A DNA stretch of 15,684 nt from JADJLQ01 sp034439915 (GCA_034439915.1 JAWXBI010000151.1:1-15684); one strand, 5' to 3'. Counted from the first letter of the stretch, positions 1-9,018 are shown. Numbers and translations: made by a program. Notes: generated by a model from the letters alone, not told the origin.

Positions 1-16
1 CCGTCCGTATTCATGA

Positions 17-856
17 TTATTTCGGTGTATCCAATAAGCGGATACCGGCGGGTTCAAGCGTTATTTTCTTCTGTTTGTATAAACCACCCAGGGTCATTTT
101 AAATGTTTTTTTGCTCATACCGAAAAAGGAATAGATTTCTTCGGGCTCACTTTTATCATGATAGGGGAGATACCCATGGTGTTCAGTTAAGAGGCGGACA
201 ATTTTTTCGCCTTCTGCTTCGACTCTCTTAAAACCAGGTATGCCCAGAACAACATCGATTTTATGATCGGGATAAATATGTTTTATATACCCTTTCAACC
301 GGTCGCCAACCCGGATTTCCCGGTAAAGTTCATTGTGGTGCAGGATACCGGCGTGTTTATTGTTGATGATCATTACAAAGCCGATTTTACTTTGTCTATA
401 AACAATGAGGGAAACTTCCTCCAGCGTAATGACTGTTAAGTTTTCATTACTTAAAAAAGGATCGAGTCGTTCAGTAGCTGCTAAACGGCCGGAGTGTTCG
501 TCGATATAAACTTTTACCAGATAATGATGGCCGGCAATCATTGTTTGAATTTGTTTGGCGTTGGGTACAAAAAGATCTTTCATCAGCCCATTGTCCAGAA
601 AAGCTCCGTGCGGTGTGGTCGATACTGCTTTTAAAAATACTATATCACCGACAATACCAAATGGTTTTTGTGTGGTTGCAATTAAACGCTCTTCTTTGTC
701 ATGGTATATAAAAACATCGACTTCTTCCCCGGTACCGGCCCCCAGGGGTACGTACCGTTTTGGCAGTAATATACCCTCCTTTCCATCATCCAGATACACC
801 CCAAAATCAACTTCCCTTAATATCTTTAATTTGTTGAATTCACCCAGACGGATCAT
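17..856 (-). CDS. cvfB: CvfB-like S1-domain RNA-binding protein
   Basis: The 279-residue length and layout match the CvfB/YitL family. These are cytoplasmic RNA-binding proteins with three S1-like OB folds and a C-terminal winged helix; in Firmicutes they affect virulence gene expression. Visible here are an S1-like module at about residues 1-65 (GVYLDDGKEGILLP), a second at about 66-135 (GAFLDNGLMKDLFVP, the usual S1 strand pattern), a third at about 140-210 (GFVMIINNKHAGILH then VGDRLKGYIKHI), and a winged-helix tail (EEIYSFFGMSKKTFKMTLGGLYKQ) ending at about 279. The start MIRLGEFNKL is the family's usual beginning, so the first ATG is accepted. It is transcribed divergently from the giant protease gene and shows no operon partner in the window. 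No residue looks abnormal. Family assignment is firm; the physiological role in Bacteroidota is not known to me. Confidence 0.9.
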   Translation of the reverse strand: MIRLGEFNKLKILREVDFGVYLDDGKEGILLPKRYVPLGAGTGEEVDVFIYHDKEERLIATTQKPFGIVGDIVFLKAVSTTPHGAFLDNGLMKDLFVPNAKQIQTMIAGHHYLVKVYIDEHSGRLAATERLDPFLSNENLTVITLEEVSLIVYRQSKIGFVMIINNKHAGILHHNELYREIRVGDRLKGYIKHIYPDHKIDVVLGIPGFKRVEAEGEKIVRLLTEHHGYLPYHDKSEPEEIYSFFGMSKKTFKMTLGGLYKQKKITLEPAGIRLLDTPK

Positions 857-968
857 GGAATAAAGGTAAGGAATAGTGATCAGTAAATACTGGATCGTGG
901 GCAGTGGAAACTAAACAGGCAGGCCTATAAAAATAGCACAATGGCAAAAAACTTTTTTAGTAAACCCT

Positions 969-998
969 TTGGGATACCTGTTTATTGGACTATTTTTA
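969..998 (+). promoter_or_regulatory. Candidate Bacteroidota promoter of the giant protease gene
   Basis: TTG at 969-971 is followed after 19 bp by TATTTTTA at 991-998. This is one mismatch from the Bacteroidota -7 consensus TAnnTTTG, with spacing in the accepted range. Transcription would begin near 1005, about 30 nt before the ATG at 1036. This position argues against the in-frame TTG at 985 being the start codon. AT-rich DNA makes chance matches likely, so this stays a candidate. Confidence 0.4.
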
Positions 999-1035
999 CA
1001 AACCCCCCACTTACATAGCCCAAAATAAGATTATA

Positions 1036-4000
1036 ATGTTTATTGCCAAAGGTCCTGTTTTTAATGGAAGCCGTTTATTTATTAAATATCAGCATTCGCT
1101 TGCTCAATTCTATAAAATCTTTTTGATCCTCTTCCTGCCGGTTTTATCTTATGGCCAGGGCAGTTTGTCCCCAATTACCCCTACCGTAGAATGTGTCGAA
1201 AATATAGGGAATGGAAGATTGCGTGCGCATTTTAGTTACGACAATACCAATAAAAACACCTCCTTATCCAGAACACTGGTCAGTAAGATTACCAATAGTA
1301 ATGGCACCGTGATTAATAGTGTTTTTCTTGATTTTCAACAGGGAAAAAAAACCTTTGCTTTTTCGGTAGATTTTGCGGTTACCGAGTCCGTGGTTTGGTC
1401 TGTGACCTCGGACAAAGTCAGAACGGTAACGGCCAACTCCAACTCCAAATCCTGTTTAAAAGAAATCATTCTTTCACTCGAATGCGTGGAGGATATCGGC
1501 AATAATAAATTACGGGCCCATTTCAGTTACGATAATAAAAACCCGGGCGCAATCACCGTGGCAGCAGAATTCAGTAAAATCATCATCGGAACTAACACCA
1601 TCCACGGAGTGTTCAATACTTTTCTTCCGGGTAAACAATCCTTTGCATTTAATTACCAGTTCAATAAGACAGATAAAATCACCTGGAGTGTCACGGCTTT
1701 TAAAGAAAAGACTATAAACGCTGACTCCAAATCCAAGGCCTGTATAAAAGAAATAATCCCTGTGCTGGCTTGTGTGGAAAAATTAAGTAACACCAATTAC
1801 CGGGCGTTCTTTGGATATGACAATAAAAACACTTCTAAAACGGTGCTCCCTGCAGAAAACAATTTTGTAACGATTACTAATAGTGCCAATGTGCCCGGTG
1901 TGGATACCTTTTATCCCGGTAAAAAGGAGTATGCCTTTTCAGTTGATTTTACGGTCACCCAGACTATTGAGTGGATTGTTTTGTCAAATAAAAAACTGAG
2001 TGCAAAGGCAGATTCAAAAGCAAAAGCCTGTAAAATTACAAGCTTAAATATTCAGCCGTATTACACCCCACCGGTTGCGGGAAAATCACCCAATATCATA
2101 GGAGCCGAACTGACCTCACTGATTAATACCCCGGTGAACGGATCAAACATGTCCTCCAATTTTATCTATCAGACGATCCCGAATCCAGCCAATCCTCTCA
2201 ATTTTTCCGTGTTGGTGGATATCGTGATTCTGTATCCGGCCCAATACAATTCAATTTTATCTCAATTACAAAGTCTGGGCCTTACCGGGATCATTAACAA
2301 TGGTCTGAATCAATTGACCATTTCAGGTTATTTTCCTATCAATAAATTATCACAACTTAATACGTTGAGTTCACAAATAAATTTTGTCAGACCGGTTTAT
2401 TCACCCCTGGTAGAAAAAGGGGCCACTACAACCTTAGGGGACATCAGTCAACGTTCGGATTTTGTCAGAAATGGTTATGGGCTGACAGGAAGTGGTATAA
2501 AAATCGGAGTACTTTCCGATAGTTACAACAACAAAGGTGGAGCGGCATTGGATATATCTCAGGGAGACCTGCCGGTGGTCCAGGTACTGGAGGATTATCC
2601 CCGTGGCCGCACAGATGAAGGAAGGGCAATGTTGCAGATAGTCCATGATGTTGCCCCAGGTGCCAGTCTCGCATTCAAGACTGCTTTTTATACAGCCGGC
2701 CATTTTGCCCAGGGCATAAAAGATTTATATCAGGCAGGTTGTAAGGTAATCGTGGATGACGTCACTTTTGTTACTGAACCCTTTTTTAAAGATGGAATGG
2801 TATCCAAAGCCGTAGCGGAAGTCAGCACGGCTGGAGTAACCTATGTCACCGCAGCAGGCAATCACCGCAACAATGCATATTCCGGGACCTTTAATCCCGC
2901 TACTGCTCCCAATAATTTAACGGGGAAGGCCCATAATTTCGGAAATGGCGATATCTATCAAAACATCCATCTTGCTCCCGGAGATTATATGGTCGTGCTG
3001 CAGTGGAATGACAATGTATACACCCTCGGTGGCAACACAGGGGCCGCTGTAGATCTGGATATATACCTTACCAATGATAACGGAACGACACTTTTCGGTT
3101 TTAACCGCAATAATATAGGTGAAGACCCCATAGAAGTGCTGCCCTTTACCGTCAAAGACCTTTCAGCCATTAGTAATATTATGATTGTGAATGCAACCGG
3201 TTCACAACTGGTCGATTTTAAATTTATAATTTTCAGAGGCAAGGAATTTGTATTTAACGAATTTGTTCAAGGTGGATCAACCATCGTCGGACAATCCAAT
3301 GCAACCAGTGCAATCAGTGTAGGGGCTGTGTTGTATACGAATACACCCGCATTCGGGGTAAGTCCTCCTACGATCGCTTCTTTTTCATCCCTTGGCGGTA
3401 CCAAAACAGAAGGACTGGTACGCAATAAACCGGATATCTGTGCGCCGAATGGAGTAAATACCACCGTAGACCTGGGCGGTGTAAATATTGATAATGACCA
3501 ATATTTTAATTTTTTCGGCACTTCCGCTTCTGCGCCCCATGTAGCCGGTGCAGCTGCTCTGCTCATCGAAGGCAGGAACAAATACCTAAATCAAAATTCA
3601 ACTCCGGCTCAGGTTAAAAGTTTAATGACGGGCCATGCGCTGGATATGGGTACTCCTGGTTTTGACTTTTCTACGGGGTATGGGCTTTTGCAATTAAATA
3701 AATCCCTTTTGTCTTTTGCAAGGCCAGTGCCACAGCTCGACAGAATTACCGTTCCAAACGGGACTAGCCCCGGACCTCAACCGTTCAGCTTGAATATAAG
3801 CGGCAATTTTTTTACTCCGCAGAGCAAGGTTAAATTGGGTAATTCCCTGTTGACCCCAACCTTCAGTAGCGAAAAGGAAGTAATAGTAACTATTCCAAGC
3901 TTTTTGGGCAATCCACAACTCACCGTATATAACCCACCGCTTACTGCCAGCTTAACCGATGGCGGGTATTCGGATACGATTACTTTCTTCGATATTGTGG

Positions 4001-6969
4001 TTACCACCATTACGATCAAGGTAAATGATACCATAAAAAAATATGGAGAATCCTTACCGGTATTTAAGTCTACTATTTCCGGTCTACCCAATGGAGTATC
4101 GTTAGCACAGGCCGGACTTAATACATTAAACATACAATATAATACCCTGGCCAGGGATACCAGCGCTGTGGGTAATTATGTGGTGACTGCAAGTTTACTC
4201 AATGTCCCTCCACAACTGAGCGCAATTTATAATTTTGTATTACTCCAGGGAACGCTGGCCATCAAAAAAATGGATTTGCTGGTTCAACCTGTTAGTCAAA
4301 ACATTGCTTTTGGAGAGCCGCTTGATAATATAACCTTTAATTACAGTTATGATCAGAGCAAAATTCCAAACAATAGCGCCTTTCTGAACCTAATACAAAA
4401 TATTCACCAGGGTACTTTGGCCAATGGAATAGCCCTGGTCAATGGACTGGCTTTGGTCAACGGCCAGACACTGGTCAACGGAACTCCTTTGGTCAACGGC
4501 CAAACATTGGTGAATGGAACCGCCCTGGTCAATAAAAGTGCGCTGATCAGCGGAACTGCCCTGGTCAATGGGGTAACGCTGGTCAATGGAACGCCCCTGG
4601 TTAATGGGATACCCTTGGTCAATGGATTAGCCCTGGTCAATGGACAGGCCTTGGTCAATGGGGTGCCTTTGGTCAATGGGATACCCCTGGTCAACGGTCA
4701 GGCTTTGGTCAACGGAGTGGCCCTGGTCAATGGTCAGGCCTTAGTCAATGGCGCCAGTTTAGTCGATGTCAACGGGGTGCCTTTGGTCAATGGTCAAACC
4801 TTAGTCAATGGAACTGCCTTGGTCAATGGCCATGCTTTGGTCAACGGTCAAGCCCTGGTCAATGGTACACCCTTAGTCAATGGAATGGCACTGGTCAACG
4901 GTCAAACCTTGGTCAATGGCATAACTCTGGTCAATGGAGTGCCTTTGGTGAATGCCACTTCCCTTGGACAAAACAGCAATGGAATAGACAGTGCCCTTGT
5001 TATTCTTACTAAAACAGATACTGTTCATACCAATCAATTAGTCCTGAATTCCATCAACCTGATTACCGGATTTGAATCCGACACGATTCAATATATCATT
5101 CCAGGCAGTTTTGTTTCTGACAATTTTAAGGTCAGGTATTTGCCGGGAAGAATAGATATCGATTGCCAGTATTGGTATAAAGATGAGGATGGGGATGGTT
5201 TTGGCGATGCCGCAAACTTTGTCCAAAGTTGCAGTCAACCGGAAACCTATGTGGCCAACTTTGGAGATTGTGATGACGATGATGCCGACTCCTACCCGGG
5301 CGCTCTGGTAGTCGTCGAATGTCCTGAAGATATAACAGTGGATAATATCATTTCGATAACTACCCTCAATGGGAGCAGCAATGGGAATGTGCAGAGTGAT
5401 GGCATGTGGCAATCTTTTGAGGTTACCACACCTTTTATGCTCCAATCCATCGATGTAAACATGAGCAGATACCCCGATTATGCAAACGGGCCTATGCAAG
5501 TGAGGCTTTATTCGGGTGTAGGTACCAGCGGGACTTTATTGGCTGATACCGGGTTGACCAATTACAATGGGGGGCAGGTTGATTTTTCCGGCCTATATCT
5601 TACATTGAACGCAGGATCGTATACCTTATTGATGAATTTACCGGCGCCCAATACCGGTCTTAATAATTATTTCTGGAGCTTCCGCTCGAGTACCTTGGGT
5701 GACCCGGCAGGAATCCTGAGTGGAAGTAACCTTACTTTATTACTTACAGTATATTCTAAGGCTCAGTGTGAGGCGGAATTTAATGTTCCGGCCCCGGTAA
5801 TTACTGGTTTTGGACCCTCCGGGACTGCTCTTGAATTTGATGGGTTTAATGACTATGTCATAGGAGATCCGGATCTGGTGCCCATCTCCGGCGATTATAC
5901 CATATCGGTATGGGCCAAACAAACAACCAATCAGGATGGATACAGAAATATATTATCCGCAGGAAGAAAACTGTATATCGGACATTCTCCGTCCGATGAT
6001 GCAGATATTCCTTATGAAATCAGAATCGGCGATGATTGGGAAAATACAGGTGTGGCTTTTCCAAGAGATAGTCAGTGGCATCATTATACCGTAGTACGCA
6101 CCGATACCGACACCTATCTTTTTATTGATGGTGTATTGGTTGCCACCAAAGGCAGCCCCATTGACCATCCGGAGGCTTTTATTATTCCTGAGGAAGAAAT
6201 ATACTGGCCAAACAATTTTATTATAGGCGAACAATGGTGTGCGCCCTGTGAGGAAAATTTTGAAGGTGCGATAGATGAGATCAAAATATGGAACTATGCA
6301 TTGAAAGCGGCAGAAATCCGCTGCGAAATGAATGGAGATCATTCTTTCGGCGATAAAGAAGCTTATTTTAAATTCGACGATGGCACAGGCAGTTCAAACC
6401 TTTATGATGAGACCGATACTCATTACCCTTTAAGCCTGATCAATATGGATCTGGAGGAAGATTGGGTTCCCAGTATTACAATCACCAACAGTTATAACAA
6501 CAGTGCAACCATTTCGGGAAATACCTATATCTGTAATATTCCAAATCAGGTGGAATGGTATTATACGGATATTTCAGGAACGGCCGTTGTAGCTTGCACC
6601 ACGTATATTACGCTGACGGCTCCGGATTATGGATTTTGTTGTGAATCCGGATTAAGACAAAAGCCGGCCAACTTATCTCTTTTAAGCCTGAATAGTTTCA
6701 AAAATGAAATTGGCGATCAACCGCAATTTACCGTCTATCCGAATCCTGCCCACGACGAAGTGAATTTGAGCTTGCACGGTTTCGACAAACCGGCCACGCT
6801 CAGAGTATACGATCACCTGGGCAGACAGGTAAACCAGATGAGATTACAAGGGGGTATCTCCTCTCTTAAACTCAATTTATCCGGTTTCAATACGTCAAAT
6901 GGGCTTTATTTGATTTCAGTGGAAATGGAGGGCAGCGTCTATAGTAAGAAACTAATGATTAATAAATAA
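1036..6969 (+). CDS. Giant T9SS-secreted subtilase-like multidomain protein with LVNG hexapeptide repeats
   Basis: Start chosen at ATG 1036 (1977 aa); the frame is open back to a TTG at 985, but a candidate promoter lies between. Domains: signal peptide with a long n-region (hydrophobic core about 27-38, KIFLILFLPVLSYGQG); three repeats of about 97 aa from residues 52, 149 and 245; a propeptide-like segment at about 388-456; a peptidase at about 464-888 with Asp495 (IGVLSDSYN), Glu528 (DEGRAMLQIVHDVAPGA) at the subtilisin His position, Asn609 (AAGN) and Ser830 (GTSASAPHVAG); a TIG-like module at about 897-968; MBG modules from about 992; thirty LVNGxx hexapeptides at 1127-1308; an acidic MopE-like motif at about 1377-1422 (DEDGDGFGD, DCDDDDADSYPG); a jelly-roll-like stretch at about 1425-1585; LamG at about 1597-1800; and a type A T9SS sorting domain at 1898-1977 (VYPNPAHDEVNLSL to KKLMINK). 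Probably exported through the outer membrane and surface-attached or released. The substrate is unknown; it could be mainly an adhesin. It faces the cyclase gene tail to tail. Confidence 0.9.
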   Translation: MFIAKGPVFNGSRLFIKYQHSLAQFYKIFLILFLPVLSYGQGSLSPITPTVECVENIGNGRLRAHFSYDNTNKNTSLSRTLVSKITNSNGTVINSVFLDFQQGKKTFAFSVDFAVTESVVWSVTSDKVRTVTANSNSKSCLKEIILSLECVEDIGNNKLRAHFSYDNKNPGAITVAAEFSKIIIGTNTIHGVFNTFLPGKQSFAFNYQFNKTDKITWSVTAFKEKTINADSKSKACIKEIIPVLACVEKLSNTNYRAFFGYDNKNTSKTVLPAENNFVTITNSANVPGVDTFYPGKKEYAFSVDFTVTQTIEWIVLSNKKLSAKADSKAKACKITSLNIQPYYTPPVAGKSPNIIGAELTSLINTPVNGSNMSSNFIYQTIPNPANPLNFSVLVDIVILYPAQYNSILSQLQSLGLTGIINNGLNQLTISGYFPINKLSQLNTLSSQINFVRPVYSPLVEKGATTTLGDISQRSDFVRNGYGLTGSGIKIGVLSDSYNNKGGAALDISQGDLPVVQVLEDYPRGRTDEGRAMLQIVHDVAPGASLAFKTAFYTAGHFAQGIKDLYQAGCKVIVDDVTFVTEPFFKDGMVSKAVAEVSTAGVTYVTAAGNHRNNAYSGTFNPATAPNNLTGKAHNFGNGDIYQNIHLAPGDYMVVLQWNDNVYTLGGNTGAAVDLDIYLTNDNGTTLFGFNRNNIGEDPIEVLPFTVKDLSAISNIMIVNATGSQLVDFKFIIFRGKEFVFNEFVQGGSTIVGQSNATSAISVGAVLYTNTPAFGVSPPTIASFSSLGGTKTEGLVRNKPDICAPNGVNTTVDLGGVNIDNDQYFNFFGTSASAPHVAGAAALLIEGRNKYLNQNSTPAQVKSLMTGHALDMGTPGFDFSTGYGLLQLNKSLLSFARPVPQLDRITVPNGTSPGPQPFSLNISGNFFTPQSKVKLGNSLLTPTFSSEKEVIVTIPSFLGNPQLTVYNPPLTASLTDGGYSDTITFFDIVVTTITIKVNDTIKKYGESLPVFKSTISGLPNGVSLAQAGLNTLNIQYNTLARDTSAVGNYVVTASLLNVPPQLSAIYNFVLLQGTLAIKKMDLLVQPVSQNIAFGEPLDNITFNYSYDQSKIPNNSAFLNLIQNIHQGTLANGIALVNGLALVNGQTLVNGTPLVNGQTLVNGTALVNKSALISGTALVNGVTLVNGTPLVNGIPLVNGLALVNGQALVNGVPLVNGIPLVNGQALVNGVALVNGQALVNGASLVDVNGVPLVNGQTLVNGTALVNGHALVNGQALVNGTPLVNGMALVNGQTLVNGITLVNGVPLVNATSLGQNSNGIDSALVILTKTDTVHTNQLVLNSINLITGFESDTIQYIIPGSFVSDNFKVRYLPGRIDIDCQYWYKDEDGDGFGDAANFVQSCSQPETYVANFGDCDDDDADSYPGALVVVECPEDITVDNIISITTLNGSSNGNVQSDGMWQSFEVTTPFMLQSIDVNMSRYPDYANGPMQVRLYSGVGTSGTLLADTGLTNYNGGQVDFSGLYLTLNAGSYTLLMNLPAPNTGLNNYFWSFRSSTLGDPAGILSGSNLTLLLTVYSKAQCEAEFNVPAPVITGFGPSGTALEFDGFNDYVIGDPDLVPISGDYTISVWAKQTTNQDGYRNILSAGRKLYIGHSPSDDADIPYEIRIGDDWENTGVAFPRDSQWHHYTVVRTDTDTYLFIDGVLVATKGSPIDHPEAFIIPEEEIYWPNNFIIGEQWCAPCEENFEGAIDEIKIWNYALKAAEIRCEMNGDHSFGDKEAYFKFDDGTGSSNLYDETDTHYPLSLINMDLEEDWVPSITITNSYNNSATISGNTYICNIPNQVEWYYTDISGTAVVACTTYITLTAPDYGFCCESGLRQKPANLSLLSLNSFKNEIGDQPQFTVYPNPAHDEVNLSLHGFDKPATLRVYDHLGRQVNQMRLQGGISSLKLNLSGFNTSNGLYLISVEMEGSVYSKKLMINK
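1189..2034 (+). repeat. Three tandem ~97-residue modules in the giant protease
   Basis: Units begin at nucleotides 1189, 1480 and 1768 (residues 52, 149 and 245). Each carries (E/A)CVE-x-(I/L)-x-N, then (L/Y)RA-x-F-x-YDN-x-N, then F-x-PGK-x-(S/T/E)-(F/Y)AF, a W-x-V strand and AdSkxKaC at the end. The paired Cys at each unit's ends suggest one disulphide-closed beta-sandwich per unit. The repeats are diverged at DNA level, so the duplication is old. The last unit ends near 2034. Similar YDN/FxPG domains occur in secreted bacterial surface proteins, from memory; I know no function. Confidence 0.75.
4414..4959 (+). repeat. Thirty tandem hexapeptide (18-bp) LVNGxx repeats
   Basis: This is an uninterrupted run of 30 units within the giant protease, residues 1127-1308. 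The consensus is (A/P/T)-L-V-N-G-(Q/T/V/I/L). Twenty-nine units are 6 residues long; unit 20 has 8 (SLVDVNGV). Unit 1 has LANG, unit 7 LVNK, unit 8 LISG and unit 30 LVNA, so degenerate units sit at or near the edges and at units 7-8. Codons vary among units (aat/aac; gga/ggc/ggg/ggt; ctg/ttg/tta), so the peptide rather than the DNA is conserved. Rewritten as V-N-G-x-(A/P/T)-L, it resembles the left-handed beta-helix hexapeptide rule. Confidence 0.95.
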
Positions 6970-7062
6970 GTGCCCGGACTGAAAATAGAGGGATGCTTAA
7001 AATGATTTCATCGGTAACAGGTGTTGAATACGGCATTGAAGCTTGATTAAACCGGAGAGCGC

Positions 7063-9018
7063 CTACGAAGCCTGTTCAGTTTTTTTGCTGAGGTAGTGGT
7101 ACATAATTAATTGTCCCCTGTTTTTAGCATCTATTTCTCCCCGATATTCAAAGTTAAAATAGTCTTTAACCTGATTATAAACACTTTCTGCTACATTAAT
7201 TTTATTGATGTTGCTCGCCTGCTCCATCCGGGCGGCAATATTGACCGTATCTCCCCAAATGTCAAATTGAAATTTTGTTTTTCCCACAATACCGGCAATT
7301 ACAGGGCCGGAAGCCAGGCCAATCCGGATATCAAACAATTCAATACCTTCTGGTTTTTGCTCTTTAATTGAATTTACCCATTCCAGGATTTCAATGGCCG
7401 TATTCATGGCATTCACCGACACGTTGGTATTGGTGGATTTTATTCCACCTGCGCACATATAAGCATCTCCGATGGTTTTTATTTTTTCGAGTTGGTATTT
7501 ATTTATAATTTCATCAAAATAGCTAAAATAGTAATTTAGACTATTGACTAAAGCATCGGCATTGGTATGTTCTGCAATCCTCGAAAAACCGACAAAGTCC
7601 GTAAACAAAACAGTAACATTTTCCAATTGTTTGGGTACCACCATTCCCCTGGTTTTTAATTCTTCGGCGGTTTCTTTGGGTAGAATATTTAAAAGCAAAG
7701 CATCTGATTTGTTTCGTTCATTGGTAATTATTTTATTTGTTTTACGGGCAAAAGTGTAAGAATACGTGACTCCCCCAACGGTGATCAACAAAAACAGTCC
7801 AACAGCCAACAGAAAATTTTGGTATAATTTTGATCTGGCTATTTGTGTCTGCTTAAGTTCGATATCCCGGTTTAATAATTGATTTTCTGTTTCCTTTTTA
7901 TTCATCTCATAAAGGAGATTCAATTCCGAAATCTTTTCATCCTGGGCACTGCTGTTAATGGAATCTTTCACAGCCATCAGAAGCGTTTGGGCTTCAACTG
8001 CTTTATCAAACTTTTTAGTGGTCAGGTAAATTTTTGTTACGCCTTCATAGGAAACCTTCAATTCAGAGTTGGAAGCTATTTCTTTGGATATTTTGATGGC
8101 GGAAGTATACAGATTTAGCGACTCCTGGTATTCTTTTTTATGAAAATAAGCGTCTGCCTTGGTGTTGAGCAGTTTGGCTTGTTCATATTTGGCCGCTTTT
8201 ACTTCGGCAAAGCTCAAACCTTCGTTCAGGTATTTTAATGCTTCATCATATAGGCCTTTGATAATATTTATTTCTGCAAAAAGACGCAGGGCTTCACAAA
8301 TAGCTGTATTGTTTGCTTCTTTAAAGGTGGCTATGGCAATGTTTAAATATTCTGTTGCTTTCTGATAATCTTTTTTCTTGACATTTATATCTCCCAGGTT
8401 TATCGAGGCGGTGCCTATGGCATCGGAATAGTTTATTTTTTTGGCCAATACCAGGGTTTTTTGAAAATATTCTTCAGCTAGAGGCAATTCGTTTCTTTCC
8501 ATATAGATCAGTCCGATATTGACCAATAAGGTTGCCGTGCGCAGTTCGTTTTTAATTACTTCTGAGATTTCAAGCGCTTCCAGATAATATTGCAGTGCTT
8601 TTACATTATCTCCCTGATTAAAAAAGACGGCACCCAGGTTGCCCAGCAGGTTACTGATTCCGGCTTGATTTTGTATTAATCTGAACGTGGCCAGGGATTT
8701 TTCCCAGAAGTTTAATACTTCCAGAAATTCGCCTTTGTAATAATAACCTAATCCAACGTTTTTTAAGGCGTAGGCCTTTTTCTCCGGATGATTTATCGAA
8801 TCAGCAAGCTGAACGGCTATTTTAGAGAAGACGATGGAAGAATCGTTGTTTACTCCCAATAGCTCCGAACTCATTTTGATGAGTAAATCAATTTTGGCAG
8901 TGTCCACTAATCGTCCCTGCAACAATGTTTTTAAACTGTCTAAATTGGAAGCATAACTGGGAAGGACAATAAATAAACAAAAGAACGTATAAAACAGATT
9001 GGTTTTATAATTACGCAT
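7063..9018 (-). CDS. Membrane TPR-containing class III adenylate cyclase
   Basis: A 651-residue protein predicted to make cyclic AMP from ATP. Residues 1-23 are a signal peptide (FYTFFCLFIVLPSYA). About 40-360 are tetratricopeptide repeats (for example NLGAVFFNQGDNVKALQYYLEALE), predicted periplasmic. A coiled-coil-like stretch and one membrane helix follow (about 400-423, LLAVGLFLLITVGGVTYSY). The C-terminal catalytic domain has both metal Asp (D474 in FTDFVGFS, D518 in IGDAYM), the adenine-selecting Lys514 and Asp586 (KIKTIGD, FDIWGD), and the transition-state pair Asn593 and Arg597 (NIAARM). All catalytic residues are present, so activity as a homodimer is likely, and ATP rather than GTP preference is inferred from K514/D586. 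The TPR part probably senses or binds a periplasmic partner; which one is unknown. It is convergent with the giant protease gene, with a 93-bp gap showing no clear terminator. Confidence 0.92.
   Translation of the reverse strand: MRNYKTNLFYTFFCLFIVLPSYASNLDSLKTLLQGRLVDTAKIDLLIKMSSELLGVNNDSSIVFSKIAVQLADSINHPEKKAYALKNVGLGYYYKGEFLEVLNFWEKSLATFRLIQNQAGISNLLGNLGAVFFNQGDNVKALQYYLEALEISEVIKNELRTATLLVNIGLIYMERNELPLAEEYFQKTLVLAKKINYSDAIGTASINLGDINVKKKDYQKATEYLNIAIATFKEANNTAICEALRLFAEINIIKGLYDEALKYLNEGLSFAEVKAAKYEQAKLLNTKADAYFHKKEYQESLNLYTSAIKISKEIASNSELKVSYEGVTKIYLTTKKFDKAVEAQTLLMAVKDSINSSAQDEKISELNLLYEMNKKETENQLLNRDIELKQTQIARSKLYQNFLLAVGLFLLITVGGVTYSYTFARKTNKIITNERNKSDALLLNILPKETAEELKTRGMVVPKQLENVTVLFTDFVGFSRIAEHTNADALVNSLNYYFSYFDEIINKYQLEKIKTIGDAYMCAGGIKSTNTNVSVNAMNTAIEILEWVNSIKEQKPEGIELFDIRIGLASGPVIAGIVGKTKFQFDIWGDTVNIAARMEQASNINKINVAESVYNQVKDYFNFEYRGEIDAKNRGQLIMYHYLSKKTEQAS

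Noticed and set aside
985..1035. TTG start 17 codons upstream of ATG 1036 for the giant protease
   Set aside because: The candidate promoter lies at 969-998, downstream of most of it; ATG gives a normal start with a signal peptide, and TTG starts are uncommon.
4404..4694. Minus-strand open frame rich in PLTKG/PLTRG repeats
   Set aside because: It is the antisense reading of the 18-bp LVNG array; its openness follows from the plus-strand repeat.
5038..5499. Minus-strand 153-codon open frame
   Set aside because: It is a shadow inside the giant protease, whose frame carries clear domain motifs through this stretch.
6970..7062. Bidirectional terminator between the convergent protease and cyclase genes
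   Set aside because: No stem-loop with a T-run was found in the 93-bp gap.
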